In this document: piece by piece, positions 47,764-60,126 of the stretch
How the letters are laid out: each line of letters begins with the position of its first letter
How positions within the stretch are numbered: position 1 is the stretch's first letter
Assembly (NCBI GenBank): GCA_009746045.1
Contig: RPFO01000253.1
Span: 5,179,145-5,243,144, forward strand
DNA from: Mesostigma viride
Lineage: Eukaryota; Streptophyta; Mesostigmatophyceae; Mesostigmatales; Mesostigmataceae
DNA: 64,000 bases
Reading direction: 5' to 3'
Notes under the pieces: generated by a model
What the model saw: the letters and a program-made list of their open reading frames with translations, nothing else
Told to the model about the DNA's origin: nothing
Databases searched by the model: none
Program-made: the position numbers and the translations under genes

Positions 47764-48138
47764 ATGCCTGCACCAAGGAAGAGGAGGGGTAAGCAGCCTG
47801 CAGCAGAAACTGATTCCTCCATCTGCAGCGGCAGTGATAATGGTAGCCAAGAGGATGTGGCTCCACCTAGCAGCGACAGTGATGACCCATGCAGCTACAA
47901 TGCGTCTGAACCTGCACGGGGAAGCGTGGACGGAGGGGGAGAGGAAGGAGGCAGCCTGCAGCAGAAAATGCTGCTGATTCTGCCCGTGGTGGCGATGGCC
48001 GCGAGTATGCGGCTGAACCTACGCGGGGGAATCGTGGGCAGAGGGGGAGAGGGGGTAGGCAGCACAAGAATGTGGCTGAACCTAGCCGGGGCGACCTTGC
48101 ACCAACGAGGAGAAGTGCAAGGGCGTATGGAAAAGTGA
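47764..48138 (+). CDS. Possible short ORF inside CACTA element
   Basis: 124 codons from ATG. N-terminus MPAPRKRRGK looks like a nuclear localisation signal and is followed by a Ser/Asp/Glu-rich stretch. The second half looks like non-coding sequence. It could be a remnant exon of the parental transposon's protein; no transposase motif is visible. Confidence 0.25.
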   Translation: MPAPRKRRGKQPAAETDSSICSGSDNGSQEDVAPPSSDSDDPCSYNASEPARGSVDGGGEEGGSLQQKMLLILPVVAMAASMRLNLRGGIVGRGGEGVGSTRMWLNLAGATLHQRGEVQGRMEK

Positions 48139-48295
48139 GCTACGCTGAAGCAGATTGTAGCAACTCGTCTAGTGACTGAAATTGATGTTCTTATTAAACT
48201 TGAAGAGCTGTACTCCAACTGCACAAGAAATTATTATAATTTGTAATCAAAGTGATTTCTGGTTGCGTGGTATGAATGCGATTTCTCTGTGTGCA

Positions 48296-48645
48296 TGAGG
48301 TTTCTCAGTTTTTCTCAGGCCTTAAGTTTCCCAGATATTCTCAGTCTCAGATTTTCTCAGGCAGCAACCTGAGAAAAAACCGGGCGCCTGAGAAATTTCG
48401 TTCCTGAGAAAAAAAAATCTCAGGCCAGGCGACTTTCTCAGGCTGATCTCAGTTTTTTCTCAGTTTTCTCAGTTTTCTCAGGTTATTTTCTCAGTTTTCC
48501 TGAGAAAACTGAGATTTTTCTCAGTTGATCTCAGGAAATCTCAGGAAATCTCAGGACATCTCAGGAAATCTCAGGAAATCTCAGGCAGCCTTCCTGAGAA
48601 AACTGAGAAAACTGAGAAAAACTGAGAAAAATCTCAGATCTGAGT
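48296..48645. repeat. Right subterminal repeat array of CACTA element
   Basis: CTCAGGAAATCTCAGG and TTTTCTCAG units, inverted relative to the left array. Confidence 0.9.
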
Positions 48646-48653
48646 TCCTAGTG

Positions 48654-48784
48654 TCTGCCGTTGGGATCGCCTGTCCCTCTGGCTCGACGTTGGCGGGGCC
48701 TCCCGTGTCTGCCCTTGCCTCACCCCCGCCATCCCCCGCTCCTGCCCCGCTCCCGCTGCCGCCCCCGCGCGTGTTACGAAGCAT
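48654..48784 (-). pseudogene. Gag N-terminus of copia-like element
   Basis: ATG at 48784, then a Gly/Ala-rich stretch ending PEGQAIPTA at the transposon boundary. It continues in frame with 43002-41782 when the transposon and one TC are removed. It lies 54 bp downstream of the ORF1 stop. Confidence 0.7.
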
Positions 48785-48838
48785 TATAGAATACAACAGA
48801 AACACACGCAGATATGGCTGCTGGAAACCCCCTCAGGC

Positions 48839-49975
48839 TCACGCACTTACTCCAGACGAGGCCGCCTCCTGGCTTGCACTCGCCTGCCCCTCCTCACGGT
48901 CTGGTCGCTCCTCCACACCCTCAGCAACCGGTGTGGCTGCTGCTGCCGCTGCGACTATCTGGAGGCTTGGATTAAACTCTCCTAGAACGCAGGACACAGG
49001 TCGGCCGCCCTCCTGGCGCTCGACTGGATGTTGAGTCTCACCTGGGTTGCGATGCCAAGCAAGGTCGCGCACCCACCGCTTACCGCCGCTGACCAGCTCG
49101 TTCTGCTCGCCTCGGCCGTAACGGTCGTACTCGTGAGTGACCTCACGAGGGAAATGCAGATCAGCTCGCTGCCTTTCCTCGTAGGTCGCGGTAGTGCCGT
49201 CGCCCTGGTTTATCTCCTGGGCAGAGCGCTTTACGGAGCCCTCCGGCTTGTCGGTCCACTCGAAATGGACGTCTTCAGGCGTCTTCTCGACCCCCGTGAC
49301 AATTTCCACCTCCGGACCCCACGCACTGGTGGTTTCCGGCCTCGGTGTATCAAGCCTTGAGTATACCCCGAAAGGCTGTGTGGTGATAAAGAACCTGTCT
49401 GCGTACCCTCTCGACTCTTGCAAAAGGACAGCAACAAGATTCTCAATTGTTTGGGCAAATACCTCTGCCGTGCTCCAAGGATTTACCGTCTCCCGAGCAC
49501 GCGCGTTCCGGATGATGTCGGCGTCTGGTACCCCCTCTCCTAGCACCGCTGTCGCCACCCAGTGGTTAAACAGCCGGGTGCTGCCGAGCGCTGTTGCCAC
49601 AATCTGGCTAAGCGCCTCCCTGGCTAGGTCGAGACCGGCAAGAGTTATATGGGCGCCCTGATAAGCGACCTCCACACGATTGGCAGTTTCAGCTAGCGCG
49701 TCACGTAGCCGCACCAACTCTTCCACCGCCACCCGCCCCGTCTCACCTGGAGATATTACGACGCGAGCCCGTTGCACAATCGGGTCCGCCGCCGCTGGCC
49801 TGCTGCCTCCCCCACTCACCGCCACCCACCCCTCTTCTGCCAAGTGCCTCGCTACGTAGGCAGCTTGCACGAATGTAGGAGCGTTTGCTTGGTTACGGTA
49901 GGGGAAAAACGCTTGCGCGTCTCTCTGCTCGTTCGCCTCACCAGCACCGTGGCTGCTTGACGATGAACCAGACAT
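48839..49975 (-). CDS. ORF1 of copia-like element, unrecognised 378-residue protein
   Basis: ATG at 49975, 24 bp after the 5' LTR, running 379 codons to a stop at 48839-48841. Starts with a Ser run (MSGSSSSSHG). The central part is helical-looking (ELVRLRDALAETANRVEVAY, LAREALSQIVATALGS). The C-terminal third is acidic and polar. No CCHC knuckle, protease or coat signature. The frame is open upstream into the LTR, but that part is shared with the 3' LTR and unlikely to be coding. It precedes gag, a position with no ORF in ordinary copia elements. It could be a captured gene, a second structural protein or an RNA-binding protein. Intact frame argues that it is functional. Confidence 0.65.
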   Translation of the reverse strand: MSGSSSSSHGAGEANEQRDAQAFFPYRNQANAPTFVQAAYVARHLAEEGWVAVSGGGSRPAAADPIVQRARVVISPGETGRVAVEELVRLRDALAETANRVEVAYQGAHITLAGLDLAREALSQIVATALGSTRLFNHWVATAVLGEGVPDADIIRNARARETVNPWSTAEVFAQTIENLVAVLLQESRGYADRFFITTQPFGVYSRLDTPRPETTSAWGPEVEIVTGVEKTPEDVHFEWTDKPEGSVKRSAQEINQGDGTTATYEERQRADLHFPREVTHEYDRYGRGEQNELVSGGKRWVRDLAWHRNPGETQHPVERQEGGRPVSCVLGEFNPSLQIVAAAAAATPVAEGVEERPDREEGQASASQEAASSGVSA

Positions 49976-49998
49976 GAAAGCGTGGAAGCAATAGTACG

Positions 49999-50652
49999 AT
50001 TTGCGCAGCAACTCGTCAGCAGAGCTTGTGAGCTCCTGGTCCTTGCCGGCTGGAATGACCCAAGGCTGCTGGCTAGCAACCTTTATCCTCACACCAGGCC
50101 TACGACCCTCGATAGGCTCGCCACTCGTCGTGACGACCAAGGTTCGTGTGTGAAGACGCTCATTGCCTCGTTGGGCCTCGAGCTATATGCAACCTCGTTC
50201 CATCCTTGTTCCTCGGTCATGAGCAACGCTGGGCAACGCTACATTGCCAGAGCCTCGTATCGCTGCCTTGCATCCTCGTTGCAGGCAGCATACAGGAATC
50301 TCTGGCTATCCTGTGTCTAGGACAGCACAGGACCTGCCACAGTCCTGCAAGGACTTACATCCTTGCAGACCTGCTGGCTGGTTACTGGCTTCTACTAGCC
50401 ACAGTACCGTTGAGCCCTCAGTACACTGTGTCCCAGTCACGTGAGAGTCCAGGCTAAGCCTGTGCAGGCACGGCCTGCCACGTGTCCTGTCCATTATGTC
50501 CTGAGTGTGCACCGCCCTCGCCCACCGGTCGGCAGTACTTCGGGACTTGATAACTTTCTAGTCCCTTGTCTGTTCTAGGCGGTTGACACGGCGTTGGAAA
50601 GGTCTCCTCAACCTGCATCCATCTAGCACATTGGTGCCCCAATATGCTAACT
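49999..50652 (-). repeat. 5' LTR of copia-like element
   Basis: 654 bp, two differences by eye from the 3' LTR. On the minus strand it begins AGTTAGCATA and ends GCTGCGCAAAT. The following bases CGTACTATTGC do not match a tRNA 3' end, so priming may use an internal tRNA region as in Copia or Ty5. Confidence 0.9.
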
Positions 50653-50657
50653 CCCGA

Positions 50658-52213
50658 AGATTGCCATAAAACAGCCTTTGCCACGCCTTTTGGCCATTAC
50701 CAATTCCGCGTGGCGGCCATGGGCTTGTGTAACAGCCCTGCCTCTTTTCAGATGCTCATGAACCACCTCTTTAGGTCGGTGATGGGCACTAGTCGGCTGC
50801 CCCAGGTCTCGGCAGACCTGCGCGACCCGACTATCCCGTGGGACCCGGGGACGCAGCCGTACAAACGCACCTGCGTGGCCATCTACTTGGATGACATCCT
50901 CATTTTCTCTCGCACGTTCGAGGAGCACTTGGAGGATGTTGCCGCGGTTCTGCAGATCATGGCGGATAATAAACTGTCCGCCCGCCGCAGCAAGGTAGAA
51001 TCAGGCCGCAGCGTCCCCTTTTTAGGCCACATTCTCTCGGACAAGGGCGTGTCCACGGACCCCGATAAGGTCGCCGCCGTCCAACAGTGGCCTGTTCCCG
51101 CGAATGTTCGCGCCTTGCGCAGCTTCTTGGGCTTGGTATCGTATTATCGCCGCTTCATCCCGCGTTTCGCGACCATTGGGGCCCCACTTACTCACCTCCT
51201 CAAGAAGGACGTACCGTGGGAATGGTCAGGCCTGTGTCAACAGGCCTTTGACCTGCTGAAGGCCAGGCTCGCCACTTCGCCTGTCCTCATCCTTCCGGAT
51301 CCCACCAAGCCATTCGTGGTCAATAGCGATTCTAGCAAGGTTGCTATTGGCGGTGTGCTGCTCCAAGACCATGGTCTCGGTCTCCAACCGGTCGAGTATA
51401 TCTCCCGGACGATGATCCCGGCCGAAAGAAATTACCCGGTCCATCAGCAAGAGTTGTTGGCCGTGGTGTACTGTTGCCATCCTTGGCGGCACCATCTTCT
51501 GGGTGCTCAGTTCAACGTGGCTATGGCCGAACCCGACCCTGCGGACCCGTACCGCTTGATCATCCAGACCGACCATCGGCCCCTCACGCACTTGTTGACG
51601 CAGCCCACGCTTACGCCACGCCAAGCCCGTTGGCTTGAATATTTGGCACAGCTCGGTCCGTTCAAGATCGAATATGTCAAGGGCCTTGACAACACGGTCC
51701 CTGACGCCTTGTCGCGTCGCCCCGACTATTGGTTTTATGAGGATCTTGACGTTTTGGCCACGACGTTGATCCCCTCCCATGGTCCTGTCGCCCCCTTTGG
51801 CGACCCGATGAGCCCCTTCCTCTTCTGTGGCGCCACAACCGCGGAGGTTGCATGACACTGTTGACCATCCCGTGCGCCTCGCCGGCAGCACCCCTGCACG
51901 TGAGGGCACGTGCGCAGCCGCACGGGGGGGAAAGACTTCGGCCCCGTACAGCCATGTGGTGCCGGCGACAGGAGTTTACCCTCCAATGCAGCCCGTTGGA
52001 GAGGCATTCACGTTGGCAAATACTGCAACAACGGTCGTCATCAGCTCGGACCTAGAGCGCCTCATCTCGCGCTTCACGGTCACTGAGGACAAGGCAAATG
52101 AAGCCATAGCTGCCGCCCTCAGAGCATGGACGGCTAACCAGCCAAGTTTCAAAACGGGTTCCTTTACATGAATGTCAGTGGCCAGGTGGCCCGTCAAGAC
52201 TCATGGCGCTTGT
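50658..52213 (+). pseudogene. C-terminal RT, RNase H and linker of Ty3-B
   Basis: Resumes after the copia-like insertion with EDCHKTAFATPFGHYQF, then YLDD (50884-50895), FLGHIL, SFLGLVSYYRRFIP, RNase H motifs NSDSSKVAIGG, HQQELLAVV, IQTDHRPL and PDALSRR. As in the chromovirus there are ~26 extra residues before YLDD. The frame ends at TGA 51853-51855. Further homology to the chromovirus linker (SSDLERLISRFTVTED) continues in other frames to about 52213, ending in SWRL, where the next LTR element begins. Confidence 0.88.
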
Positions 52214-52776
52214 TGTTACGCTGCAGCTCGGCTTGCCCAAATCCAGGTGACGAATATTCAACATGAGGATGCCATGACACAAATGTTCATCATAAAGCCT
52301 TCCATCATTAGTGAAATATATTCGGTACAGCCAACTCGCGTCGACCGCTGCCAACGCGAGGCTACAAAGGTGTAAAGCTTGCTACCGACCATGCGCCTCT
52401 GCAAACATATACTTGCGCATCCGTGCACTTACGCACGGAATGCATTGCGCTTAAAGTACGGCCCTGCCACGCTAGCAGGCTACTCGCGCATGTCGGAATA
52501 ACAATCTCAATGCTGAATCTGGACGGACATTCAGCATAATGCGGGGCAGCCAAAAGGCCCCGCCTGCCGCCGGCGTAAAGACCAATGTCACTAGGCCGCA
52601 CCGGCTGAGTCAGCACAGAACTGCATACTGCGGCCACATTGCACGGCGGCACAGCACCACATGGCGCCACAACTACGAGCCACGTGGCACAGCGACATTG
52701 TGCCACGTGTCAACAAATGATTGGCCGCTACTTGATATTTCACATCTGACCTATCTGTGATATCTGGACCCTAACA
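52214..52776 (-). repeat. LTR (left) of LARD-like element
   Basis: 563 bp, TG...CA ends. Two differences by eye from 58171-58733. Confidence 0.9.
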
Positions 52777-55700
52777 CCAGTCCTTTTTCTTTCCTGAGTT
52801 GGAGTGAGGCTTAGAAACAAGATATGATGTCAAAAGTACTACTAGTGGAGTCCCTACTCATTCCAGCATCTTCAGGAACTAGGGCAAACCACCGAGGCGC
52901 GCTTTTGACATCGCGCCCTCTTGACAACAAACCTGTTTCCTATCACAAAAACTCACTCCCAACTCATAATAGCAAAAATGGGTCCAGATGCACGATGGCC
53001 TGCCACAGGAAAAAAACCAGCGACCCTGGCGAAAAAACCTGTAGAAGAGGCATTACTACTCGCCTCCAGACCATAAAGACAACCAATAATGGTCGTCTAG
53101 GATCTTGCCAATCGCTTCACAAGTACTGGAGGGGATATACAGCAAACCAACAGAGTGGGAGAATCATTACATCGGTCTAGGTCCCAAGCAATGGATCTTG
53201 ACCAAAAGCATTGCTGGTGACATCTCATTTCCAGAGACACAGCGATACCCCTTGTTTTGGCCAGTTAGCCGAGCACCTCGGCATCATCCAATGCTGGCCA
53301 GCAGTGTGGGTGCAGCTTTCGTGGGATAAAGGGTAAACCCACGCAAGCATCAGCCATCAGAGCAAAGCAAGGAGGAGCACAAGCTCGACCCACACCCACA
53401 CAAGGGCATCAACCCAGCACATGAGCAGCACTTAAATCAAGCTGCCAAAAGGAAAAGCTGCCTCCTGTTCGCATGGCAACCGTCATCAATACTGGTCCCA
53501 AGAAGCCAGGAGGTAAACTCCCACATCATCCATCGTCATCAATGCTGGCATCCGTCACCAATGGCCACAAGAAGCCATGAGTTAGACGCCCACATCTTCA
53601 ATACCCATCTCAGGGTGTTCTCCCTCCAGCTTTAAATAGCTGCCAATGGGGAAATGGGCCTCAATACGAAGCAGTCACTCTCCAGCTTGACCACTCGCAA
53701 AGCCCACCGTTGAAGGAGCCATCCCCATGCAGGCATACATAATGGCACAAGAGCGAAGGCAAGAATCCACAAACGAAAGTTGTGTTCAGAGAGCAATATC
53801 CTTCAATGCATGGTGTCCCTCCACACTATTGGACCAGCCAGCCAATCAAGTCCTTTAGTGCCTCTCACACATCGGGTGCATAAGGGTATATACCAAGGCA
53901 CCACAAAGACACACAGCCTTATCAAATCTTGTACACGACATCGTGACACGTGTCAACAAATGACGTGACAACATCACAATGGAAAAACATGGGATAGTTC
54001 CCAAGAGATCACATGTTGAGGAAATGGATCTTAGAATCCTTTCTAACATATTGATTAATTAATTAATTAATTAGGAACATAACTCCGTTGGGAGTATATG
54101 TAGCACATAGCCCTGAGAAGGGGCATATGAGCCTATAATACATTCTAAGCTACTTCCTGCAAGGGTGGGAATGTAAACAACACTCGCTCTAGGTGCACCA
54201 GGGCACCCGCACCCTCATGGTCTATCACGCTATGCCCGGGTAAGGGGGGAGCATGCCTGTGAGGGGGAAGATCATCATGGCTATACAAGAGCTATGGCAT
54301 GGCTGCTCAGCAGAGAGTGACTCCCTGCATGGGCACAACATTACTAAATAAGGCTAGGCATCGTCTGGAGTGTGGCACATCATAGGCACACATGTACATG
54401 ACTAAAAAGGCTAGGCCTCAGCTGGTATAGTGCCTGTGGTAGGCGGGCATGTACAAGGCCACTGTCTAACTATTCTACACTACTGCTGTATTCCCCTAGG
54501 CTGGGGCTGGAGTTGCTGGGGCCGCGGTGGTCGAGGGTTAAACATATTGATGGTTAGGCATAATGGCCAGTTATACCCAATCAACAATATTATTCTAGAA
54601 AAGGACTATTAAAAGCCAAAGTCCTCAACAAGGTTCCCAGGAAAAATCCTATTAGCGTCACAATTCATCTGAATAATATCTCATCAAATCGAACATGAAC
54701 ATCACATATATTGGCAAGCCCACAGTAAGTCATCTAGTCGCTCCACACGTAAGCCAGCCATAATTTCAATGCACAAGGATACACATTTCCATCACCATTC
54801 ATCTTCATCATCCTGAACGACTCGAAAACGCGGAAAAGATAACGGCAGGCTCGAGCTACCATGGTCCGGATTCTCCCGATTTCTGGCCTGCGCTGGTTGT
54901 CTCTTTGATATATTGGCAAGCCCATCCGATCATGTGAAGGGGACAACCAGCTCAGAAACAGAAATCAAGAAAATGATGCATCAGATTTGCCCATGATGGA
55001 CACTACAGCCTTAGCATCCACCTTGATCGCAATAAAGACTCGGAAGCCCACCCGATGCATACGAAGCTTCAAGTCTTTGCCTGCCCATACCCTTAGTTTG
55101 CATACGATCATAGCAAACTAGGACAACCCAATCACGCCCTTGTCAGCAGCGCTCGAGTTGTTTCAGTCACGCTCTTGCTTCCCTTAGTCACCCCCAAAGG
55201 AAGACAAGCAGGGAATTGGACACACCCACTTAGTCTGATCCGTACGCAGTCAAACTACAGTGCAGTCATCCCTTCAACGATCCTGTGAGTTGTCAAGGGG
55301 CCAGTCACAGTACCTGTGCACCAGCCACAGGGCACTCTGCCGGCTGTTGTACACAACCTTCCCCTGGAGCAAGGGGACCCTTGAGCAAAGGGACATTGGG
55401 AATGCTGACAGGCAAGCCAATCCTCAACAATGTTGTGTACACCCTGCACAATTTGAAGCGTGACCACCCATGTTGTGAGGACCCATAATCCACAACCATG
55501 GCTGCTCAGTGGGAACTTTCAACATATCATGGGTCCACCACTGTCCTGCCCTCCCAGGAAATCTCTTTATGCATACCCGCTATCGGCCCAACACGTGACC
55601 AACATGTCACCAGCTCCCTTACAACAAGGTGGTACGAATTCACCTGCTGCACATGCCCGCCCCACTCACTCTCACCTCGGAGAGGAGGCAATTGAGTTTT

Positions 55701-58170
55701 TAGACCCGCGAGCAACATCATTAACGATTCAAGTGCTCTTCACACCACGTGAGAGAGACATTCCGTCCCTAAGAACAAAAATTATGCACGAGAGCACAAG
55801 AATTACGATGCCAACACACATGGCTTATCCAGCAGCTTCATGCTCGCGGTCATGGAAAACTTGGAGCAAACCATATCAGGATCTGGCTCCGTATTAGGCA
55901 CAATACTCACAAAGCCAAGACGGCCCGCTCCTTAATATGCAACAGACGATGTCTCACCAACAAACAAGTCCACGTAGGTCACCCACCTGCTCCCATCGAT
56001 GAAAGGAGCATAGAGGTAAAGTCTGCTGGCCGGATAAAACCAGCATACGTCACATAAACATCGATTATCCACAAACCATCGACATGTAGACCTGGCTACT
56101 CAATAGTCCAAGATCACAAACAATGGTGGCATTCAGCCCACCACAAACTCTCACCCCCGTTGTGGGCACAGCCCTCAAACAAAACTAGGCTCCCACATAC
56201 AAACAAAACAGGCATGCAGCCAAGGCGTACTCATCATGCACCTTGCTGTAGTAACCATGCCAATAGCAATCTGGGTCACATAGAAAGAGATTAGCTGTGG
56301 TGGTATGGCATCCACCGTGGGCTAGGTGTAGATACCCATAGCCCTGCCGTCTCCTCACAGCCTGCGTAAGAGGGGTAGGTCCTTAGGCGCCATTGAGGGG
56401 CACCCCCATGCATCACCAGCCATGCAAAGAATCCCGTCTTTCAGAGAATCTATGCCCCACTGAGTCCTGCCATAACGCTGGCTCAGCCTGATCCAACGGA
56501 GGGTTTACAAGTATCACCATCCCCGTCTAGTAGTGGCATCCTAGCCAAGGACTGACACAATACCCCCTGGATCCACCAGAACGAGGAAGGAGTGACTACC
56601 TGTCCTGCATGGCGGCCTTACAACCTCTATCCTTGTGCCAACGAGGGAATGACAGGGGACAGAGGAGGATGACTCTTGCTGTTCTGCCTGTCCAACATAG
56701 CTATGACTGCCCAAACCCCTTTTTTCTTTTCAAAACAAGGGCACGTCAAGACAAAAACAGCAACATGGCATCCAATCTGGCCATTGTGATTGGGGTTGAT
56801 TCCATGAGCAGTTGTAACATGCCCCTGCCCTTGATAAAAGCAAAAGGAGAAAAACCAGTATCACCGGGGGTGTACACTAGCTTGTTCCCACAAGTGGTTG
56901 TGCTGCCACCCATTTACAAGAGGTCTAGTAGGCTGCCTAAACCCCTGATCGCATCCTCCCATCAACACTGGGAAGATCTAAGCACACACCAAGCGGGCAA
57001 GAAGCTAGCAAGGGCAAGAGGTTTCGTCAACATTACCGAGCTCCGCTGATAGCTTGCAAACGCCCACTCCGTGTCTCCATGTGCAAACACCATGCGATAT
57101 AAGGAGGTAGAGACTCGACCTCCCGGGCAAACACACAACAATTCCTGCTCATCGTCTCAATGACAGGACTAGAGGCCATCGGCCACAGCACCGAACGGTG
57201 CACGTCTCATCAACTGACCAACAAGGAGGCAACATTTAAAAAAATCGTGGGCGAAGCCTTTTGCAACAAAGTGCCAAAACAGCACAAAAACTCGGCAAAC
57301 TGGCTCCAGATTCCAGCCCAGCCCAGTGAAAATCAAACCAACATTTCATGCCAGCCCGACGCTGCTTCCCGACATTCACAAACTAACAAACACATCAAAT
57401 AACCAGCTATAGCCATTATCAAAATGGCAAACTTGACAGACTTCATGCCACTACTACGTCAAACGTAGAAGAGCAAGTCCGCCACCCGGGAAACAACTTG
57501 CCAGGAAGCAAAACAAAATCACACATGCCACCGCGCTTCGTAAAAAGAGCGAACGGCTTCACAAACAGTTGCGGGCGCCAGCTGGAAAGAAAATTCCTAA
57601 AGCAATCCAGCGGAAAGCACAAGTGTCCGTGGTTCCGCATCACAGGCCGACAAACTGAGCACGATCTCAGGCTCCGGCAGTCACGGAAAACAACGAACTT
57701 CTAAAAGGACTGCCGCCGAATCAACAAACTGTCGCCACAGCGACGAGCCCAGCAAATCTAGCGATGCCAGGCAATATGGCGGAAGCAAAACATAAAGACA
57801 ACCATAGTTTGGCCTTAATTCCCGCCTACTCAACCGACAAGAAAAGGTGGAACCCGGCAAACATTAACAAACCTTGCCGCTGCCCGCGGACAACACAAGC
57901 CGTTAACAAGGTGGCACCCACTGCCGACACCGGCACCAACGCCAGGCAATACTGGGCCTTCGTGAAACCAGGGTAGGAATCGGACCAGCATAACAACGGC
58001 ACCAAAGCCGTAACAACTAGCTCAAGGATTTTCAAAGACTATCAACCCCTTGGCCTCGCCACCAAAATCAGCATCATCATCCGCTGATTTCAACATGCAT
58101 AATTATGCACGAACGTAGCAAACCGAAAACTGCCTGCCCCGGATTCCAAAAAGGACAGACTAGTAGTACT
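52777..58170. other. Interior of LARD-like element, no gene recognised
   Basis: Many short broken frames, no retroelement motif. Contains a (TTAA/ATTA)n run at 54055-54073 and copy 2 of the 41-bp dispersed repeat (54873-54913). Confidence 0.6.
54873..54913 (+). repeat. 41-bp dispersed repeat, copy 2
   Basis: One mismatch by eye with 9407-9447. Confidence 0.75.
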
Positions 58171-58733
58171 TGTTACGCTGCAGCTCGGCTTGCCCAAATC
58201 CAGGTGACGAATATTCAACATGAGGATGCCATGACACAAATGTTCATCATAATGCCTTCCATCATTAGTGAAATATATTCGGTACAGCCAACTCGCGTCG
58301 ACCGCTGCCAACGCGAGGCTACAAAGGTGTAAAGCTTGCTACCGACCATGCGCCTCTGCAAACATATACTTGCGCATCCGTGCACTTACGCACGGAATGC
58401 ATTGCGCTTAAAGTACGGCCCTGCCACGCTAGCAGGCTACTCGCGCATATCGGAATAACAATCTCAATGCTGAATCTGGACGGACATTCAGCATAATGCG
58501 GGGCAGCCAAAAGGCCCCGCCTGCCGCCGGCGTAAAGACCAATGTCACTAGGCCGCACCGGCTGAGTCAGCACAGAACTGCATACTGCGGCCACATTGCA
58601 CGGCGGCACAGCACCACATGGCGCCACAACTACGAGCCACGTGGCACAGCGACATTGTGCCACGTGTCAACAAATGATTGGCCGCTACTTGATATTTCAC
58701 ATCTGACCTATCTGTGATATCTGGACCCTAACA
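58171..58733 (-). repeat. LTR (right) of LARD-like element
   Basis: 563 bp, followed by CTTGT target duplication. Confidence 0.9.
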
Positions 58734-59387
58734 CTTGTATGTCCCGCAAATATGCCGCGCTGAGGCTGGACTCACGGGCTGTGCACGCTCGGCTACAGGA
58801 GTATAAATCCCGGGCAGGGTTGGCATAATGCCGGCCCTTCTCCTACCTTTTGCGTAATGCTCCTTGCATGAGCATTGCCTTGATGCAGGCCGCCCCGCCC
58901 CAGGGGTCCATGGGCGACATCGAGTTATTCGATGCGGTATCGTTTGGACAGGAGGTTCGGTGTCCCTCACCCGACACACGTTCCTCGCCGCCTTCTTGAG
59001 CGTTTTCCCACTGGAGGCGCTGCGGGATGTCAACCTGGCCAAACGCCATGATGCACGCGCCGGCGAGCGGCAACTCACCTTCCAGCACGCCCTAGTCCAG
59101 GCCAATGGCCTGCCTCTTCCCGAGCCGGCTGAGGCCGTGCCGGCTGAGCGTGTCCACCGGCGTCAACGCCCGGCCGCACCTTTGCGCGGGCATGGCCGCG
59201 GGGGCTCCGCTCGTGGGGGTCACCGCCCGAGCCCTTTACCACCCGGCGCCGTAAACCATCGCTAACGGACGGTGACAATTGGCACGATCGATGCGTGCCC
59301 TGGAAGGGAACAGTGACCATGTATACACTGTCATTTATAAGTCCCGGCTACAGGAGTAGCCGCCTCTTTTGTTGGGGGGGGGAGGTG
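58734..59387 (+). pseudogene. Ty3-B remnant after the insertion: integrase start and 3' region
   Basis: The first ~50 bp continue integrase (YVPQICRAEAGLT compared with YVPELCRAALLHE in the chromovirus), then homology stops near 58785, implying an internal deletion of integrase. A GC-rich open stretch (58864-59265) has biased composition but no recognised domain; it may be the end of a post-pol ORF. A G-rich polypurine tract ends at 59387. Confidence 0.6.
59375..59387 (+). other. Polypurine tract of Ty3-B
   Basis: A run of G followed by AGGTG directly before TGTTGCACGG, closely parallel to GGGGGGGGAGGAG|TGTTGCG in the chromovirus. Confidence 0.6.
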
Positions 59388-60126
59388 TGTTGCACGGATA
59401 TATGCAACATGCCGTTTGTGGTATTAAATTATCCGTCCCGGTCAATCGGCGCCGAATTACGTCCCGCGCCAGTGCCGAGGCCATAGTAGTTGGCAGCCGA
59501 GGCAACCCGTGTGGAAGTATAAGTGTAGAAGTTTTGCTGACGAACTTGGCCTTTGCGCCGTAGGCAGACCTAGCGCCTGAACGGGAGTTACGGGACAGCC
59601 AAGTGGCACTGCACATGCATTATGATGGTACCTACGGACATTTGGATATTTTTCAGGAGAGGCCTCTAGCCGTACTGGGCTTTAATGTGTTCTAGACGGT
59701 TCGAGAAGCCCGTCCCCGCGGACCTCACGTCATGCCTGGTTGGCAGCGCCAGGCGCAGCCGCCAACGGGGACAAAGGGACAAAGTAGGCAAGGCACGAGC
59801 TATGCCAGCAATCCGGACCTTGTATCGTAATTTACCACGTTGCTCTACAGATTATTTACCATCGCTTAATCCTGGAGTGTAAATCTCCTGTGGGCTCGAG
59901 TGTGAATCCCTCGCCTACTGGGTGTAAGTCTTCCCGCATTGAGTGTTTTAATCTGTGTGGTAACATTGTAATATACGAAACCGGTTTTCCCGGTTTGAGC
60001 TTATTCGTATTGTGTGACGAGTATTCTTAAGCCGCCATCGTGCGCTGTGACGCATAGGAAATCAAAGGTCTTTCGCATTCGTTCTCAATCCTTAAGGCGC
60101 TATTTTAAATAGCCATACGTGTTAAA
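59388..60126 (+). repeat. Probable 3' LTR of Ty3-B
   Basis: Starts TGTTGCACGG after a polypurine tract. Its last part (59845-60126) is repeated in inverse orientation at 9901-10185. The 3' end is not fixed by a CA terminus or a target duplication; it is placed where the copia-like RT fragment begins. Confidence 0.5.

Larger units (their letters stand above)
52214..58733 (-). mobile_element. Non-coding LTR element (LARD-like) in Ty3-B integrase
   Basis: Two 563-bp direct repeats (TGTTACGCTG...CCCTAACA) flanked by CTTGT at 52209-52213 and 58734-58738; removing it rejoins Ty3-B (WRL|YVPQICRA). The 5.4-kb interior has no recognisable gag or pol. A purine tract on the minus strand next to 52776 (AGGAAAGAAAAAGGACTGG) favours minus orientation. 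The other junction has no TGG primer site. LTRs differ at two positions by eye. It fits a large retrotransposon derivative moved in trans. Confidence 0.88.
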
